Positions 24,070 to 32,201 of a DNA stretch of 32,435 nucleotides are shown piece after piece (within the stretch, counting starts at the first letter, position 1; the number at the start of each line of letters is the position of its first letter). The position numbers and the translations under genes are program-made. Under the pieces are notes generated by a model, which was not told the origin of the DNA, did not search any database, and worked only from the letters and a program-made list of their open reading frames with translations. The stretch is taken from positions 1 to 32,435 of the forward strand of contig NZ_JAVBXS010000075.1 of NCBI RefSeq assembly GCF_030824435.1. Reading direction: 5' to 3'. Source of the DNA: Rheinheimera sp. GTDB lineage: Bacteria; Pseudomonadota; Gammaproteobacteria; Enterobacterales; Alteromonadaceae.

Positions 24070-25255
24070 AACAATATTGCCCGGCCACCCAGCCTGAACT
24101 CCAGGCCCACTGGAAATTGTAACCACCCAACCAACCTGTGACATCAACCACTTCACCGACAAAATACAAACCAGGTTGATTTTTCGCTTCCATGGTTTTG
24201 GACGACAGTTCATTGGTATCGACCCCACCCAAAGTGACTTCAGCGGTGCGATAACCTTCGGTGCCATTGGGTTTAAATACAAACTGATGCAATAAATCGG
24301 CAATGCGCTGGCTGCTTTTTGGGTTTAATGCTTTGAGTGGTTGATTGGTCAACAGATTTTGTTCCAGTAGTTTTTCCACCAGTCGTTTGGGTAGTAGCCT
24401 TGAAAGCGCTGTTTTCAGCTCCTGCTCCGGGTGTTTTTGTTGTGCTTCCGTCAAAAATTCCAACACATTCTGTTGAGGCGATAAATTCACTGTGACAGCA
24501 TCACCCGGCAGCCAGAATGACGAAATTTGCAAAATAGCAGGACCACTTAAACCACGATGGGTAAACAACATATCTTCCGGGAACAACACCTCATTGGTTT
24601 CTGCTGTGACAGGCAAGGACACACCGCTGATTTCTTCGTACACAGCTTTGTCGTCCGGTTGCCAGGTCAATGGCACTAAACCGGCGCGCACCGGCAATAC
24701 GTTAAGCCCAAACTGCTCTGCCAGCTGAAAACCAAAAGCAGTGGCGCCTAAATTCGGCAAACTTAAACCACCACTGGCCACCACCAGACTCTGGCAATTG
24801 CGGTTTCCACCATTGGTTTGCAGCAGATACTGGCCATCGCTAAAAGTTACCGTCTGGATTTCCTGTTGCAACGCAATCTGCACCCCGGCTTTATTACATT
24901 CCTGCTGTAACATATCGACAATATCTTTGGCGCTGTCATCACAAAACAACTGACCCAGAGTTTTTTCGTGATACGGAATTTGATATTGCTGCACCAAAGC
25001 CAAAAAATCCCACTGGGTATACCTGCTTAAAGCTGATTTACAGAAGTGTTTGTTTTGCGACAAGAAATTCGCCGGGCTTGTGTACATATTGGTGAAATTA
25101 CAACGGCCACCACCGGACATCAGAATTTTACGGCCAATACGTTTGCCGTTATCCAGCACCAGCGTTTTACGGCCTCTTTTGGCTGCTTCAATGGCACAAA
25201 ACAAACCGGCAGCGCCAGCACCTATCACTATTACATCCCACTGCTGCATCAGCAT
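24068..25255 (-). CDS. YhiN/HI0933-type FAD-dependent oxidoreductase
   Basis: Flavoprotein of 395 residues in the HI0933 family, also called aminoacetone-oxidase-family FAD-binding enzymes. The dinucleotide-binding motif GAGAAG is at residues 12-17. The family hallmark SGGGRCNFTN is at 47-56. TGWLGGYNFQWAWSSG near the C-terminus completes the FAD site. The physiological substrate of the family is unsettled. GTG at 25261 and ATG at 25249 are alternative starts; ATG 25255 was chosen because AAAGAG lies six bases upstream. It is a single-gene unit, divergent from the second subtilase. Confidence 0.9.
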   Translation of the reverse strand: MLMQQWDVIVIGAGAAGLFCAIEAAKRGRKTLVLDNGKRIGRKILMSGGGRCNFTNMYTSPANFLSQNKHFCKSALSRYTQWDFLALVQQYQIPYHEKTLGQLFCDDSAKDIVDMLQQECNKAGVQIALQQEIQTVTFSDGQYLLQTNGGNRNCQSLVVASGGLSLPNLGATAFGFQLAEQFGLNVLPVRAGLVPLTWQPDDKAVYEEISGVSLPVTAETNEVLFPEDMLFTHRGLSGPAILQISSFWLPGDAVTVNLSPQQNVLEFLTEAQQKHPEQELKTALSRLLPKRLVEKLLEQNLLTNQPLKALNPKSSQRIADLLHQFVFKPNGTEGYRTAEVTLGGVDTNELSSKTMEAKNQPGLYFVGEVVDVTGWLGGYNFQWAWSSGWVAGQYC

Positions 25256-25675
25256 CTGCACTCTTTTATGTCACAAAGGCCGCTATTGTCGGCCACTGAC
25301 CACAGAAAGGCAATTTGCCACGGCCGGATCAAACAAAAATGCCAATTTGATGACAAAACAGATCCAAGCCCGATCTTTTTTTATTACTTTTTGATATACC
25401 TTATTCCATTAACAGCATTGTATACAGTTGTAACTATTTGTAACACAAGCTTGGACTGGTCTGGCTTGCAGCAGGATCAAGCCTTTGAAGGTAACTATCA
25501 CAATGTCTGAATGGATGGACATCTATCGCCTGGCGTACCTTTATTGGGTTATCTTGTTAATTTACGCATCTTTACATTAGCATCGCATTGATGAATTATT
25601 GCGCAGCCTGCCAAATCAACTAAAACTACGGCAGGAAACTCCAGGCAAATAACCAAAAAAGTTGTGAGAATTCCC
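25256..25675. other. 420-bp divergent intergenic region
   Basis: No gene is supported. The main feature is a pair of 7-bp direct repeats TTGTAAC at 25428-25434 and 25438-25444, one helical turn apart (listed separately). A GGCAA-T-TTGCC palindrome lies at 25310-25320. The last 100 bp are AT-rich and probably hold the subtilase promoter, but I could not fix hexamers with confidence. Confidence 0.4.
25428..25444 (+). promoter_or_regulatory. tandem TTGTAAC direct repeat, CpxR/OmpR-like site
   Basis: Two identical heptamers spaced 10 bp start to start, containing GTAAC-N5-GTAAC. This matches the layout of OmpR-family response-regulator sites and is close to the CpxR consensus GTAAA-N5-GTAAA. It lies about 230 bp upstream of the subtilase start and 173 bp upstream of the divergent flavoprotein start. 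Confidence 0.35.
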
Positions 25676-27448
25676 ATGCAAAACAAAGCGTTCCATTTAC
25701 AGAAAATCGCCCTCGCTACCTTATCGGCCCTGTGTTTATCGGCTCAGGCTGCTGAAGTTCCAAACCTGTTAAAAGTACCAACGCTGAGCAACGCTAAAGT
25801 CGCTCAGGAAGCCCACACTCAGTTTATCGTGGCATTTAAAGGTCAGGCCGGCGGCGCCCAGGGCGACGTAAACAGTCTGCAACAAGCACCAGTGCTGAAT
25901 GCCAAGGCTCACGTTGAAGAAGCTTTATCTGCGCTGGCAGGTGCTGAACTGCAATATGTTCGTTCAAGCGCAGTCAATGGCCGCCACATTGTGCGTGCAG
26001 ACCGTCGTCTGAGCGAAAAAGAGAAAAAAGAAATGATGGCCAACCTGGCCAAAGACGCCAATGTAAGCCTGGTGGAAGAAGACCGCATTTTAACTATTAA
26101 TGCAGTACCAAACGACACTCAGTACAACAGCCAGTGGCATTATTTTGAAACAACAGGTGGCCTGCGTGCGCCAGCTGCATGGGACAGCGCTACAGGTTCA
26201 GGCGTGGTTGTTGCCGTGCTGGATACCGGTTACCGTCCACATGCCGACTTAAATGCCAATATCCTGCCAGGCTACGACATGATTTCTGACAGCTTTGTTG
26301 GTAACGACGGCAGCGGCCGCGACTCTGATGCCCGCGATCCGGGCGACTGGGTGGAGGTAGGCGCCTGTGGTGATGGTTACCCAACACAAGCACAGGATTC
26401 AAGCTGGCACGGTACCCACGTGGCAGGCACCATTGCTGCCGTAACCAATAACGGTTCTGGTGTTGCTGGTGTGGCTTATCAGGCTAAAGTAGTACCGGTG
26501 CGTGTGTTAGGTAAGTGTGGTGGTTACACTTCAGATATCGCCGACGGTATTATCTGGGCTTCAGGCGGCACAGTGTCTGGTGTACCAGCCAACGCCAACC
26601 CGGCTAAAGTGATTAACATGAGCCTTGGTGGTTCAGGTGCTTGTGATTCAACAACTCAGGCCGCTATTAACTCTGCCCGTTCACGTGGCACTGTGGTTGT
26701 TATTGCTTCAGGCAACGACAACGACAACGCTAACAACTACAACCCAGGCAACTGTGCCGGTGTGGTAAACGTAGCTTCAACCAACCGCAATGGTGGCCGT
26801 GCTTATTATTCTAACTACGGTACCTCTATTGACGTAGCGGCTCCTGGCGGCGCCATGAACTCAGCCAACGACGTCAACGGTATTCTGTCTACTTACAACA
26901 CAGGCACCACAGTACCTGGTTCAGACAGCTACGGTTACTCTCAGGGTACTTCTATGGCAGCACCACACGTTGCTGGTGTCGCTGCGTTAATTAAACAGAA
27001 AAAACCAACGGCAACGCCGGATGAAGTGGAATCTATTTTAAAAACCACGACCCGTGCTTTCCCGGCAACCTGCACCAGCTGTGGTACCGGTATTGTTGAC
27101 GCTGCTGCTGCAGTAGCCAAAGCTGCAGGCACAACGGGTGGCACTACACCAGTCACTTCAACAGTAAGTAATATCAGCGTTGCAACAAGCAGCTGGAAAT
27201 ATTACACCCTGACAGTACCAGCTGGTAAAACCAACCTGACCATCAGCATCAGCGGTGGTACAGGCGATGCTGACTTGTATGTACGCCGTGGTGCTAACCC
27301 AACTACCAGCACCTACGATTGCCGCCCATACAAAACCGGCAACAGCGAAACTTGCAGCTTCACCAACCCTGTAGCAGCTACTTACCATATTGGTATCCGT
27401 GGTTACAGCGCAGTGACTGGTTTAACACTGAACACTTCTTACCAATAA
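25676..27448 (+). CDS. secreted S8 serine peptidase with C-terminal PPC domain
   Basis: Extracellular subtilase of 590 residues. The signal peptide (about 1-26) ends LSAQAA. An I9-like propeptide (about 46-143) follows. The catalytic residues are Asp183 in AVLDTGYRPHADL, His245 in HGTHVAGT, oxyanion Asn347 in IASGND and Ser426 in GTSMAAPHVAGVAAL. A short Gly/Thr linker (about 483-493) leads to a pre-peptidase C-terminal (PPC) domain with the signature GDADLYVRRG and final SYQ. PPC domains are often removed after secretion and bind insoluble substrate. The layout is that of well-known marine and Vibrio-type alkaline proteases. ATG 25676 was preferred over GTG 25664, although its ribosome site (GAGAA) is poor. 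A strong terminator follows. Confidence 0.94.
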   Translation: MQNKAFHLQKIALATLSALCLSAQAAEVPNLLKVPTLSNAKVAQEAHTQFIVAFKGQAGGAQGDVNSLQQAPVLNAKAHVEEALSALAGAELQYVRSSAVNGRHIVRADRRLSEKEKKEMMANLAKDANVSLVEEDRILTINAVPNDTQYNSQWHYFETTGGLRAPAAWDSATGSGVVVAVLDTGYRPHADLNANILPGYDMISDSFVGNDGSGRDSDARDPGDWVEVGACGDGYPTQAQDSSWHGTHVAGTIAAVTNNGSGVAGVAYQAKVVPVRVLGKCGGYTSDIADGIIWASGGTVSGVPANANPAKVINMSLGGSGACDSTTQAAINSARSRGTVVVIASGNDNDNANNYNPGNCAGVVNVASTNRNGGRAYYSNYGTSIDVAAPGGAMNSANDVNGILSTYNTGTTVPGSDSYGYSQGTSMAAPHVAGVAALIKQKKPTATPDEVESILKTTTRAFPATCTSCGTGIVDAAAAVAKAAGTTGGTTPVTSTVSNISVATSSWKYYTLTVPAGKTNLTISISGGTGDADLYVRRGANPTTSTYDCRPYKTGNSETCSFTNPVAATYHIGIRGYSAVTGLTLNTSYQ

Positions 27449-27470
27449 GAACAAATCAGCTGAAACATCA

Positions 27471-27495
27471 AGGGCGCCAAACGGCGCCCTTTTTT
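27471..27495 (+). terminator. strong intrinsic terminator after the PPC subtilase
   Basis: AGGGCGCC (27471-27478) pairs with GGCGCCCT (27483-27490) across a four-base loop, then TTTTT. Confidence 0.9.
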
Positions 27496-27519
27496 ACCTG
27501 CTCAACAACAACTGAACTT

Positions 27520-29535
27520 TTAAGCCTGATAACCAGACAGCAACAAAGCCCAGTCAGATTCCTGCCAATAAAACTTTTTACCCTTTTCACCGGCCAGCCT
27601 GGCTTCTTTACGCAACGATCTTAACAACCTGTCCATAGTGCCCTGCTGCCAATCCTGGCCCTGGCGAAATGCACATTTATCAAAATCCAGCAGCCAGAAT
27701 TTACCTTGTGGGTCCAGTAACATATTGTGGCAATTCATATCGGAATGATAAGCCCCTGCCCGATGAAAACGCCGGAGCATCTGGCCCAGCAACTGCCACT
27801 CGACTGCTGTTAACGCCCGTTGTTGTAATAGATGGCAAATATCAATGCTGCCCGGAATAAGCTCAAGCAGAATATCAGCGCTGTAACCTAAACCTCTGGC
27901 TGTATATAACGCCGCTACCGGTTTTGGCACCGGCAAGCCCAGCTGAACCATCTGCTGCAACATGGTAAATTCAGCCATAGCGCGGCTTTTTGCCAGCGGC
28001 ACTGCCCAAAACCAGTCTTTGTTTATTTTGCCAATTAAACCACCGCGATAATAATGGCGCAGCACCCATTGTTCGGTATTGGCTTTAACAAACCACACTG
28101 TGTTGCGTCCGCTTGACTGGCCTGTTACGGCATCTTGTTGCTGCCAGAATTGTGCCTGAAACAGCTTTTTATCAGCCTTCGCAAAACCAGCGGCAGACAA
28201 CAACTCTGAGTCGTACCAAATTTCGTTTACCCCGTCACGCTGCTGCAAATGGCGGCCTCCTGTTGTTGGTAATAAGGTTGTGACAACCTGAAGCACCTTT
28301 GCGGTGGCGCCCCCCTGCTGCCGGTAAAGCGCTAAGCCTTTTGCTGCCATCTGCTGACGTTTTGTATCCTCAGCCAGCAAATTTAAAGTACTTTGCGCCA
28401 ACTCTTCAGCATTTGTCACAAACCCCACCGCCTGCCGGCGCTGAAGCTGTTTAAAAGCCACGGCAAAATTAAACACATAAGGGCCAGATTGAATGGCTTT
28501 ACCCAGGCTCATCGGCTCCAGTGGGTTATGGCCGCCACGCTCAATTAAAGAACCACCAACAAAAACCACGTCAGCCAGCTGATACCACAACATCAGCTCG
28601 CCCATCGAATCGCCCAGCAAAACCTGGGTTGTTGGCAACAATGGCTGTTGCTTGCTGCGCCTTGCCACTGACAAACCGGCCTGCCCTACCTGCACTGCCA
28701 CTGCCTCAAAACGGTCAGGATGGCGCGGCACCAAAATCAGCAGCGTTTCAGGTTTCGCTGTTAAAACTTGTTTAAAAGCGGCCAGAATTTGTTCATCTTC
28801 ACCGGCATGAGTGCTGCCTGCCACCCATACCGGACGGCCTTTTAACTGCGCTTTGAAGTCCTTCGCCTGCTCCATCAGCGCAACGTTATGCTGCACTTCA
28901 AATTTCAGATTGCCGGTGTTCTGCACCTTGTGTTTGGCTTCAGCTGTTTTGTTGCCAAGCAAAGTTAAAAAACGGCGGCGGCTGTTATTGTCCTGCGTCA
29001 GAATGACCTTCAGCTGCGCCAGCATCGGCTGCACCAACGTCGTAAAACGGCGGTAACCGCGGGCAGAGCGGGCGGATAAACGGGCATTCAGCAGCACCAC
29101 CGGAATAGCGGCCTGATGACATTGCCTAATCAGATTGGGCCAAAGTTCAGTTTCCAGCAGCAACACCAGCTGTGGCGCCAGCTTTTTCAGCAAACGGTGA
29201 TTGCTGCCCGGTGTGTCAAAAGGCAAATAATAATGAAACACGCTGTCGCCAAAACTGGCTTTGATACGGGCTGAGCCTGTTGGCGTGGTGCAGGTGACAG
29301 TGACAGGTAAATCAGGGTAAGTGGCCAGCAGCTGTTTAATTAAAGGTGTTGCCGCCACTACTTCGCCCATAGACACCGCGTGCACTACAATACCGCCAGC
29401 CGCTTCTGAGGGAATAGGCTGATAGCAAAAACGTTCGGCAAAACGTTGACGGTAGGCTGAGTCGGCTTTGCTGCGATAGATAAACAACAACAACATCGGA
29501 AAACGCAGCAGATACAGCAGCAGGCTATAGCTCAC
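27520..29535 (-). CDS. waaA-kdkA: fused Kdo transferase (WaaA/KdtA) - Kdo kinase (KdkA)
   Basis: Single 671-residue frame joining two LPS inner-core enzymes. Residues 1 to about 424 are WaaA, which transfers Kdo from CMP-Kdo to lipid IVA. It has an N-terminal membrane anchor (YSLLLYLLRFPMLLLFIY), catalytic Glu58 in HAVSMGEV, ETELWPN, GSTHAGED and the nucleotide-sugar part VGGSLIERGGHNPLEP. Residues from about 430 to 671 are KdkA, which phosphorylates Kdo: VLRHYYRGGLIGKIN, catalytic HSDMNCHN and metal-binding LLDFDKC. Both halves look intact and of normal length, with no stop between them. GTG 29535 was chosen because it gives the usual WaaA N-terminus; GTG 29616 and ATG 29601 are alternatives. 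A strong internal ribosome site lies at the junction. Confidence 0.9.
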   Translation of the reverse strand: MSYSLLLYLLRFPMLLLFIYRSKADSAYRQRFAERFCYQPIPSEAAGGIVVHAVSMGEVVAATPLIKQLLATYPDLPVTVTCTTPTGSARIKASFGDSVFHYYLPFDTPGSNHRLLKKLAPQLVLLLETELWPNLIRQCHQAAIPVVLLNARLSARSARGYRRFTTLVQPMLAQLKVILTQDNNSRRRFLTLLGNKTAEAKHKVQNTGNLKFEVQHNVALMEQAKDFKAQLKGRPVWVAGSTHAGEDEQILAAFKQVLTAKPETLLILVPRHPDRFEAVAVQVGQAGLSVARRSKQQPLLPTTQVLLGDSMGELMLWYQLADVVFVGGSLIERGGHNPLEPMSLGKAIQSGPYVFNFAVAFKQLQRRQAVGFVTNAEELAQSTLNLLAEDTKRQQMAAKGLALYRQQGGATAKVLQVVTTLLPTTGGRHLQQRDGVNEIWYDSELLSAAGFAKADKKLFQAQFWQQQDAVTGQSSGRNTVWFVKANTEQWVLRHYYRGGLIGKINKDWFWAVPLAKSRAMAEFTMLQQMVQLGLPVPKPVAALYTARGLGYSADILLELIPGSIDICHLLQQRALTAVEWQLLGQMLRRFHRAGAYHSDMNCHNMLLDPQGKFWLLDFDKCAFRQGQDWQQGTMDRLLRSLRKEARLAGEKGKKFYWQESDWALLLSGYQA
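28246..28261 (-). promoter_or_regulatory. internal ribosome site and TTG codon at the WaaA/KdkA junction
   Basis: AGGAGG (28261-28256) lies exactly seven bases before an in-frame TTG (28248-28246). Initiation there would give a free KdkA of 242 residues, the usual size of this kinase (about 240). This is either a functional internal start or the relic of a once separate kdkA gene. Confidence 0.5.
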
Positions 29536-29668
29536 AATGCCTAAAGAGAATAAAAGTCGCGACAAAACACAAATCCAGCACAATAGAGATGGCGCGATCA
29601 TACTGCGCGCGGCCACACATTACCAGAATGACACCAACAGGCAGCGCAACAACAGCCAAACCAGCCAT

Positions 29669-29698
29669 AAAAAAAGGAGCTGACTTCAGCTCCTTTTT
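29669..29698. terminator. bidirectional terminator between the glycosyltransferase operon and waaA-kdkA
   Basis: AAAAAGGAGCTGA-CT-TCAGCTCCTTTTT is a near-perfect 13-bp stem with A and T runs at both ends. It ends the minus-strand glycosyltransferase operon. Confidence 0.85.
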
Positions 29699-29771
29699 AC
29701 AATTTCAGCTTAAAAGTTTTGGTCACTGTTTTGGCCTTAGTTTTGGCCAATAACATGGCAAAACAACAGCT

Positions 29772-30530
29772 TTATTTTTTAGCTGTTAAATAAGCCATAA
29801 GCCCATAATGGCGCAGGTTGTGCCATAAGTTTTGCCAGCTAAAACATAAACGGCTTTTATAAAACAACGGCCTGTTCACCGGCTGTTTCTGATGTGGATT
29901 GATCAGGCTTTCAAACTCGAGCTCTGGCCGAAACGGTAAAGGCTGCACGCCCATCACTTCAATGCCTAAATCAAAGCTGTATTGCAGCTGCACGTCCACA
30001 GGGCGGTAAAATGGCTGCATCTTATCAAGCAACAACTGAGCACCGGCCAGACTCACCGCCTGCGCTACTGTAGATACCGGCATTTTTTGATAATGCACCA
30101 GCGAAAAACCATGCGCCATGGGCTCGCGTTGTAACACCGGCTGCTGTTTATTCGGCATCGCCAGTTTTAAGTAATGCCATGGCTGCTGCAACTGGCGAAT
30201 TGCATCCACCAGCGCGGCTAAATCACATTGCAGAATAAAATCGTCTTCGAGAATAATGGCAAAGTCGAGCTGCTGCGCCACAATTTGCTGCCAGCACCAG
30301 ATGTGACTGATATAACAGCCTTTTTCACCAGGTCGCAGTATTTTGTGATAAAGCTTTTTATTCAGCTCCAGCGAATAATACTGGTTCAGCTCTTGCTCGC
30401 TCATCACCCGGCCATCGGCGGCACTGATACGTTCCACCACAATGTCCGGGTAAGGTGCAAACTGCGCTACAGCGTGCTGATAACGCTCGACCGATTGGTC
30501 GAGGTTAATCACAAAAACTTTCATTTTCAT
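29772..30530 (-). CDS. family 25 glycosyltransferase (LPS type)
   Basis: Glycosyltransferase of 252 residues resembling GT25 enzymes that add galactose or similar sugars to lipooligosaccharide. Visible are MKVFVINLDQSVERYQ (donor-binding start), GEKGCYISHIWCW and the acidic metal motif AIILEDDF (Glu95-Asp97). The C-terminus is basic. The acceptor and sugar cannot be assigned. The start at 30530 leaves 16 bp after the upstream glycosyltransferase stop; ATG 30524 is an alternative. It is the second gene of a two-gene operon, followed by a terminator and then waaA-kdkA, so a role in LPS outer-core assembly is likely. Oddity: the frame stays open after the stop for 24 codons rich in Lys and Thr. 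Confidence 0.85.
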   Translation of the reverse strand: MKMKVFVINLDQSVERYQHAVAQFAPYPDIVVERISAADGRVMSEQELNQYYSLELNKKLYHKILRPGEKGCYISHIWCWQQIVAQQLDFAIILEDDFILQCDLAALVDAIRQLQQPWHYLKLAMPNKQQPVLQREPMAHGFSLVHYQKMPVSTVAQAVSLAGAQLLLDKMQPFYRPVDVQLQYSFDLGIEVMGVQPLPFRPELEFESLINPHQKQPVNRPLFYKSRLCFSWQNLWHNLRHYGLMAYLTAKK

Positions 30531-30546
30531 GCCCAAAGCGCCCGGC

Positions 30547-31290
30547 TTAACGCCACAGATCCGCAACCCACTGCACTGGCAGCACACGGCGATACCACTT
30601 ACCGCTAATACCTAAAATGGCATCAGGCGGATTTGGTTTACCGTGGAAAGCAACAATTTTGGCGCCTTCAGGAATAGTGGCAGGTTTAAAAAAGCTCATA
30701 ATGCCTTTTGGCATACAATGACGTTTAAAGCTGACACACCAGCCAGCTGGCCAATATTGCAGCTTGCCTTGTTTGTTCAGATAACTGGTGACATATTCCT
30801 GCTCGTTACGTACAGAAGCCAGCACTTTGTCTTTGTTATTCTTGATGTTTTCAATTAAATCAGCATGGGCGCCAATGTTAAAACGGTACACTGAGGTGTT
30901 ACCGGTTTCATCTTTTTTGTCCCATTCTTTAATGACACGGAACTCGCCTTCAGGCTCAAAAAAACAATCGATATTGCCAACAATCACCACGTCTAAATCA
31001 ATAAACAAAGTTGGACCCGTGATGTCATATAAAGGGTCGGCAAAACTGGTCACTTTTAACCAGCCGTGACCAAAACTCCATGGCTCGCGGTTGTCAAAAT
31101 CGGCAAAACCTACTTTTGGAATATCTTTGACTTCCACTTTAGTGGCATCGATACCTGCAGCGTCATCGGTCAGGCAGATAAAACGAAATGGTAATGTCAG
31201 ATTGCGGCTGACCATGTTGTACAGTTTGTTAACGTAATCCGGGCCATATTTTTTGCCCCATTTGATACACAGAATATTGACTTGGCTCAT
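30547..31290 (-). CDS. putative glycosyltransferase with DLD motif (GT8-like)
   Basis: Protein of 247 residues without a signal peptide. It has a GT-A-type layout: an N-terminal strand VNILCIKWGKKYG, CLTDDAAG, then the metal/nucleotide motif LFIDLDVVIVGNID (Asp98-Asp100), and a late AFHGKPNP that fits the second metal ligand (HGxxKP) of GT8-like enzymes. The sugar donor and acceptor are unknown. ATG 31290 has GGGAA five bases upstream; the longer frame to 31329 has no ribosome site. It is the first gene of an operon with the GT25 gene, so it probably acts on LPS or a surface glycan. Confidence 0.78.
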   Translation of the reverse strand: MSQVNILCIKWGKKYGPDYVNKLYNMVSRNLTLPFRFICLTDDAAGIDATKVEVKDIPKVGFADFDNREPWSFGHGWLKVTSFADPLYDITGPTLFIDLDVVIVGNIDCFFEPEGEFRVIKEWDKKDETGNTSVYRFNIGAHADLIENIKNNKDKVLASVRNEQEYVTSYLNKQGKLQYWPAGWCVSFKRHCMPKGIMSFFKPATIPEGAKIVAFHGKPNPPDAILGISGKWYRRVLPVQWVADLWR

Positions 31291-31560
31291 AACATTTCCC
31301 GTTTTAAGGCCTGTGACCGCTGTTACCATGCAGTGTGACGTGCAAGTTTATCATAAGAAAAAGAAAATCAGCGCTGGAATTTCTTTGTCCCTCTACAACA
31401 GGGGCAACATCAGAAGCAGCAACACTGGCAGCAGCAGCGCTGTTCAGGGCATACTGCTAAAAAAGCGGCATTGTGCCAGCAACAACTGACAACAGGCTGA
31501 ATAAATTGAATTTTGCTGCCATAACGAGCACTTTCAGCAATAGCATAAAGAGCAAAGCTT

Positions 31561-32118
31561 ATGAATAGAAGGAAATTTCTGGCCCTCAGTGGTGTCAGTG
31601 TTGCAGGTTTAGCCCTGGGCAGCGCCGGTCTTGTTGGCGCCAGCCTTGGCAAAAGCAGAGATTTTGATTTAACGCTGCTGCTTGGCGAGCTAAAAAACTT
31701 ACAAGGTAAACCGCTGCAAAGCAGTGGTGAATGGAGCGCAGCACAAATTTTCCGCCACTGCGCCCAAAGCATTCAGGGTTCTTTAACAGGTTTCCCCGTG
31801 CAAAAATCGCCGTTTTTTCAACAAACTGCCGGCAAGCTGGCGCTTTTTAGTTTTAAAGCAACAGGGGCCATGACCCACCCTCTGGCAGAAGCCATTCCGG
31901 GTATGGCGGCGCTTGATAAAAGCGAAGATCCACAACAAGCTTTAACTTTGCTGATTGCAGAGCTGGAACTCTTTATAACTCAGAGTCAGACAGGTCAGCC
32001 GCTGCAGCCACATTTTGCTTATGGTGCACTGAGTGCCACTGATTATCAGGCAGCACATTGGTTACATCTGCAGAATCATTTAAGCCAAATCAGCATTAGC
32101 AACACCGAAGCTGTCTGA
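31561..32118 (+). CDS. Tat-exported DUF1569 protein
   Basis: Protein of 185 residues. A twin-arginine signal (MNRRKFLALSGVSVAGLALG) suggests folded export to the periplasm. The mature part looks like DUF1569, a four-helix DinB-like domain: GEWSAAQIFRHCAQSIQGSL near the first helix with a potential metal His, HPLAEAIPGM, and a late HWLHLQNHLSQI with two further His. DinB-like proteins usually bind one metal through three His, and three candidates are present here. The function is unknown. The ribosome site is weak (AGAG). A strong terminator follows. Confidence 0.75.
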   Translation: MNRRKFLALSGVSVAGLALGSAGLVGASLGKSRDFDLTLLLGELKNLQGKPLQSSGEWSAAQIFRHCAQSIQGSLTGFPVQKSPFFQQTAGKLALFSFKATGAMTHPLAEAIPGMAALDKSEDPQQALTLLIAELELFITQSQTGQPLQPHFAYGALSATDYQAAHWLHLQNHLSQISISNTEAV

Positions 32119-32150
32119 ACATGCTTTCACATCAAAATTTCCCGCAATAA

Positions 32151-32172
32151 AAAACCAGCCGCGGCTGGTTTT
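32151..32172. terminator. bidirectional terminator between DUF1569 and pmbA
   Basis: AAAACCAGCC-GC-GGCTGGTTTT is a perfect 10-bp stem with T-runs on both strands, between the convergent DUF1569 and pmbA genes. Confidence 0.85.
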
Positions 32173-32201
32173 TTATTCACAAAGTTGGGTTTAAGTTAAG
32201 C

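Noticed and set aside
26190-27156. Long minus-strand frames antisense to the PPC subtilase
   Set aside because: These are shadow frames of a strongly coding plus-strand gene and have no ribosome sites.
20716-27448. Two subtilases as a recent tandem duplication
   Set aside because: Their domain layouts differ (PA insert versus PPC tail), as do the sequences around the catalytic residues. They are distant family members rather than a local duplication.
29536-29616. N-terminal extension of WaaA to GTG 29616
   Set aside because: It would add 27 residues before the usual WaaA membrane anchor and lacks a ribosome site. It is kept as an alternative start only.
31490-31512. Minus-strand TGGCAC near 31496 as a sigma-54 promoter
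   Set aside because: The GG-GC spacing is off by one base.
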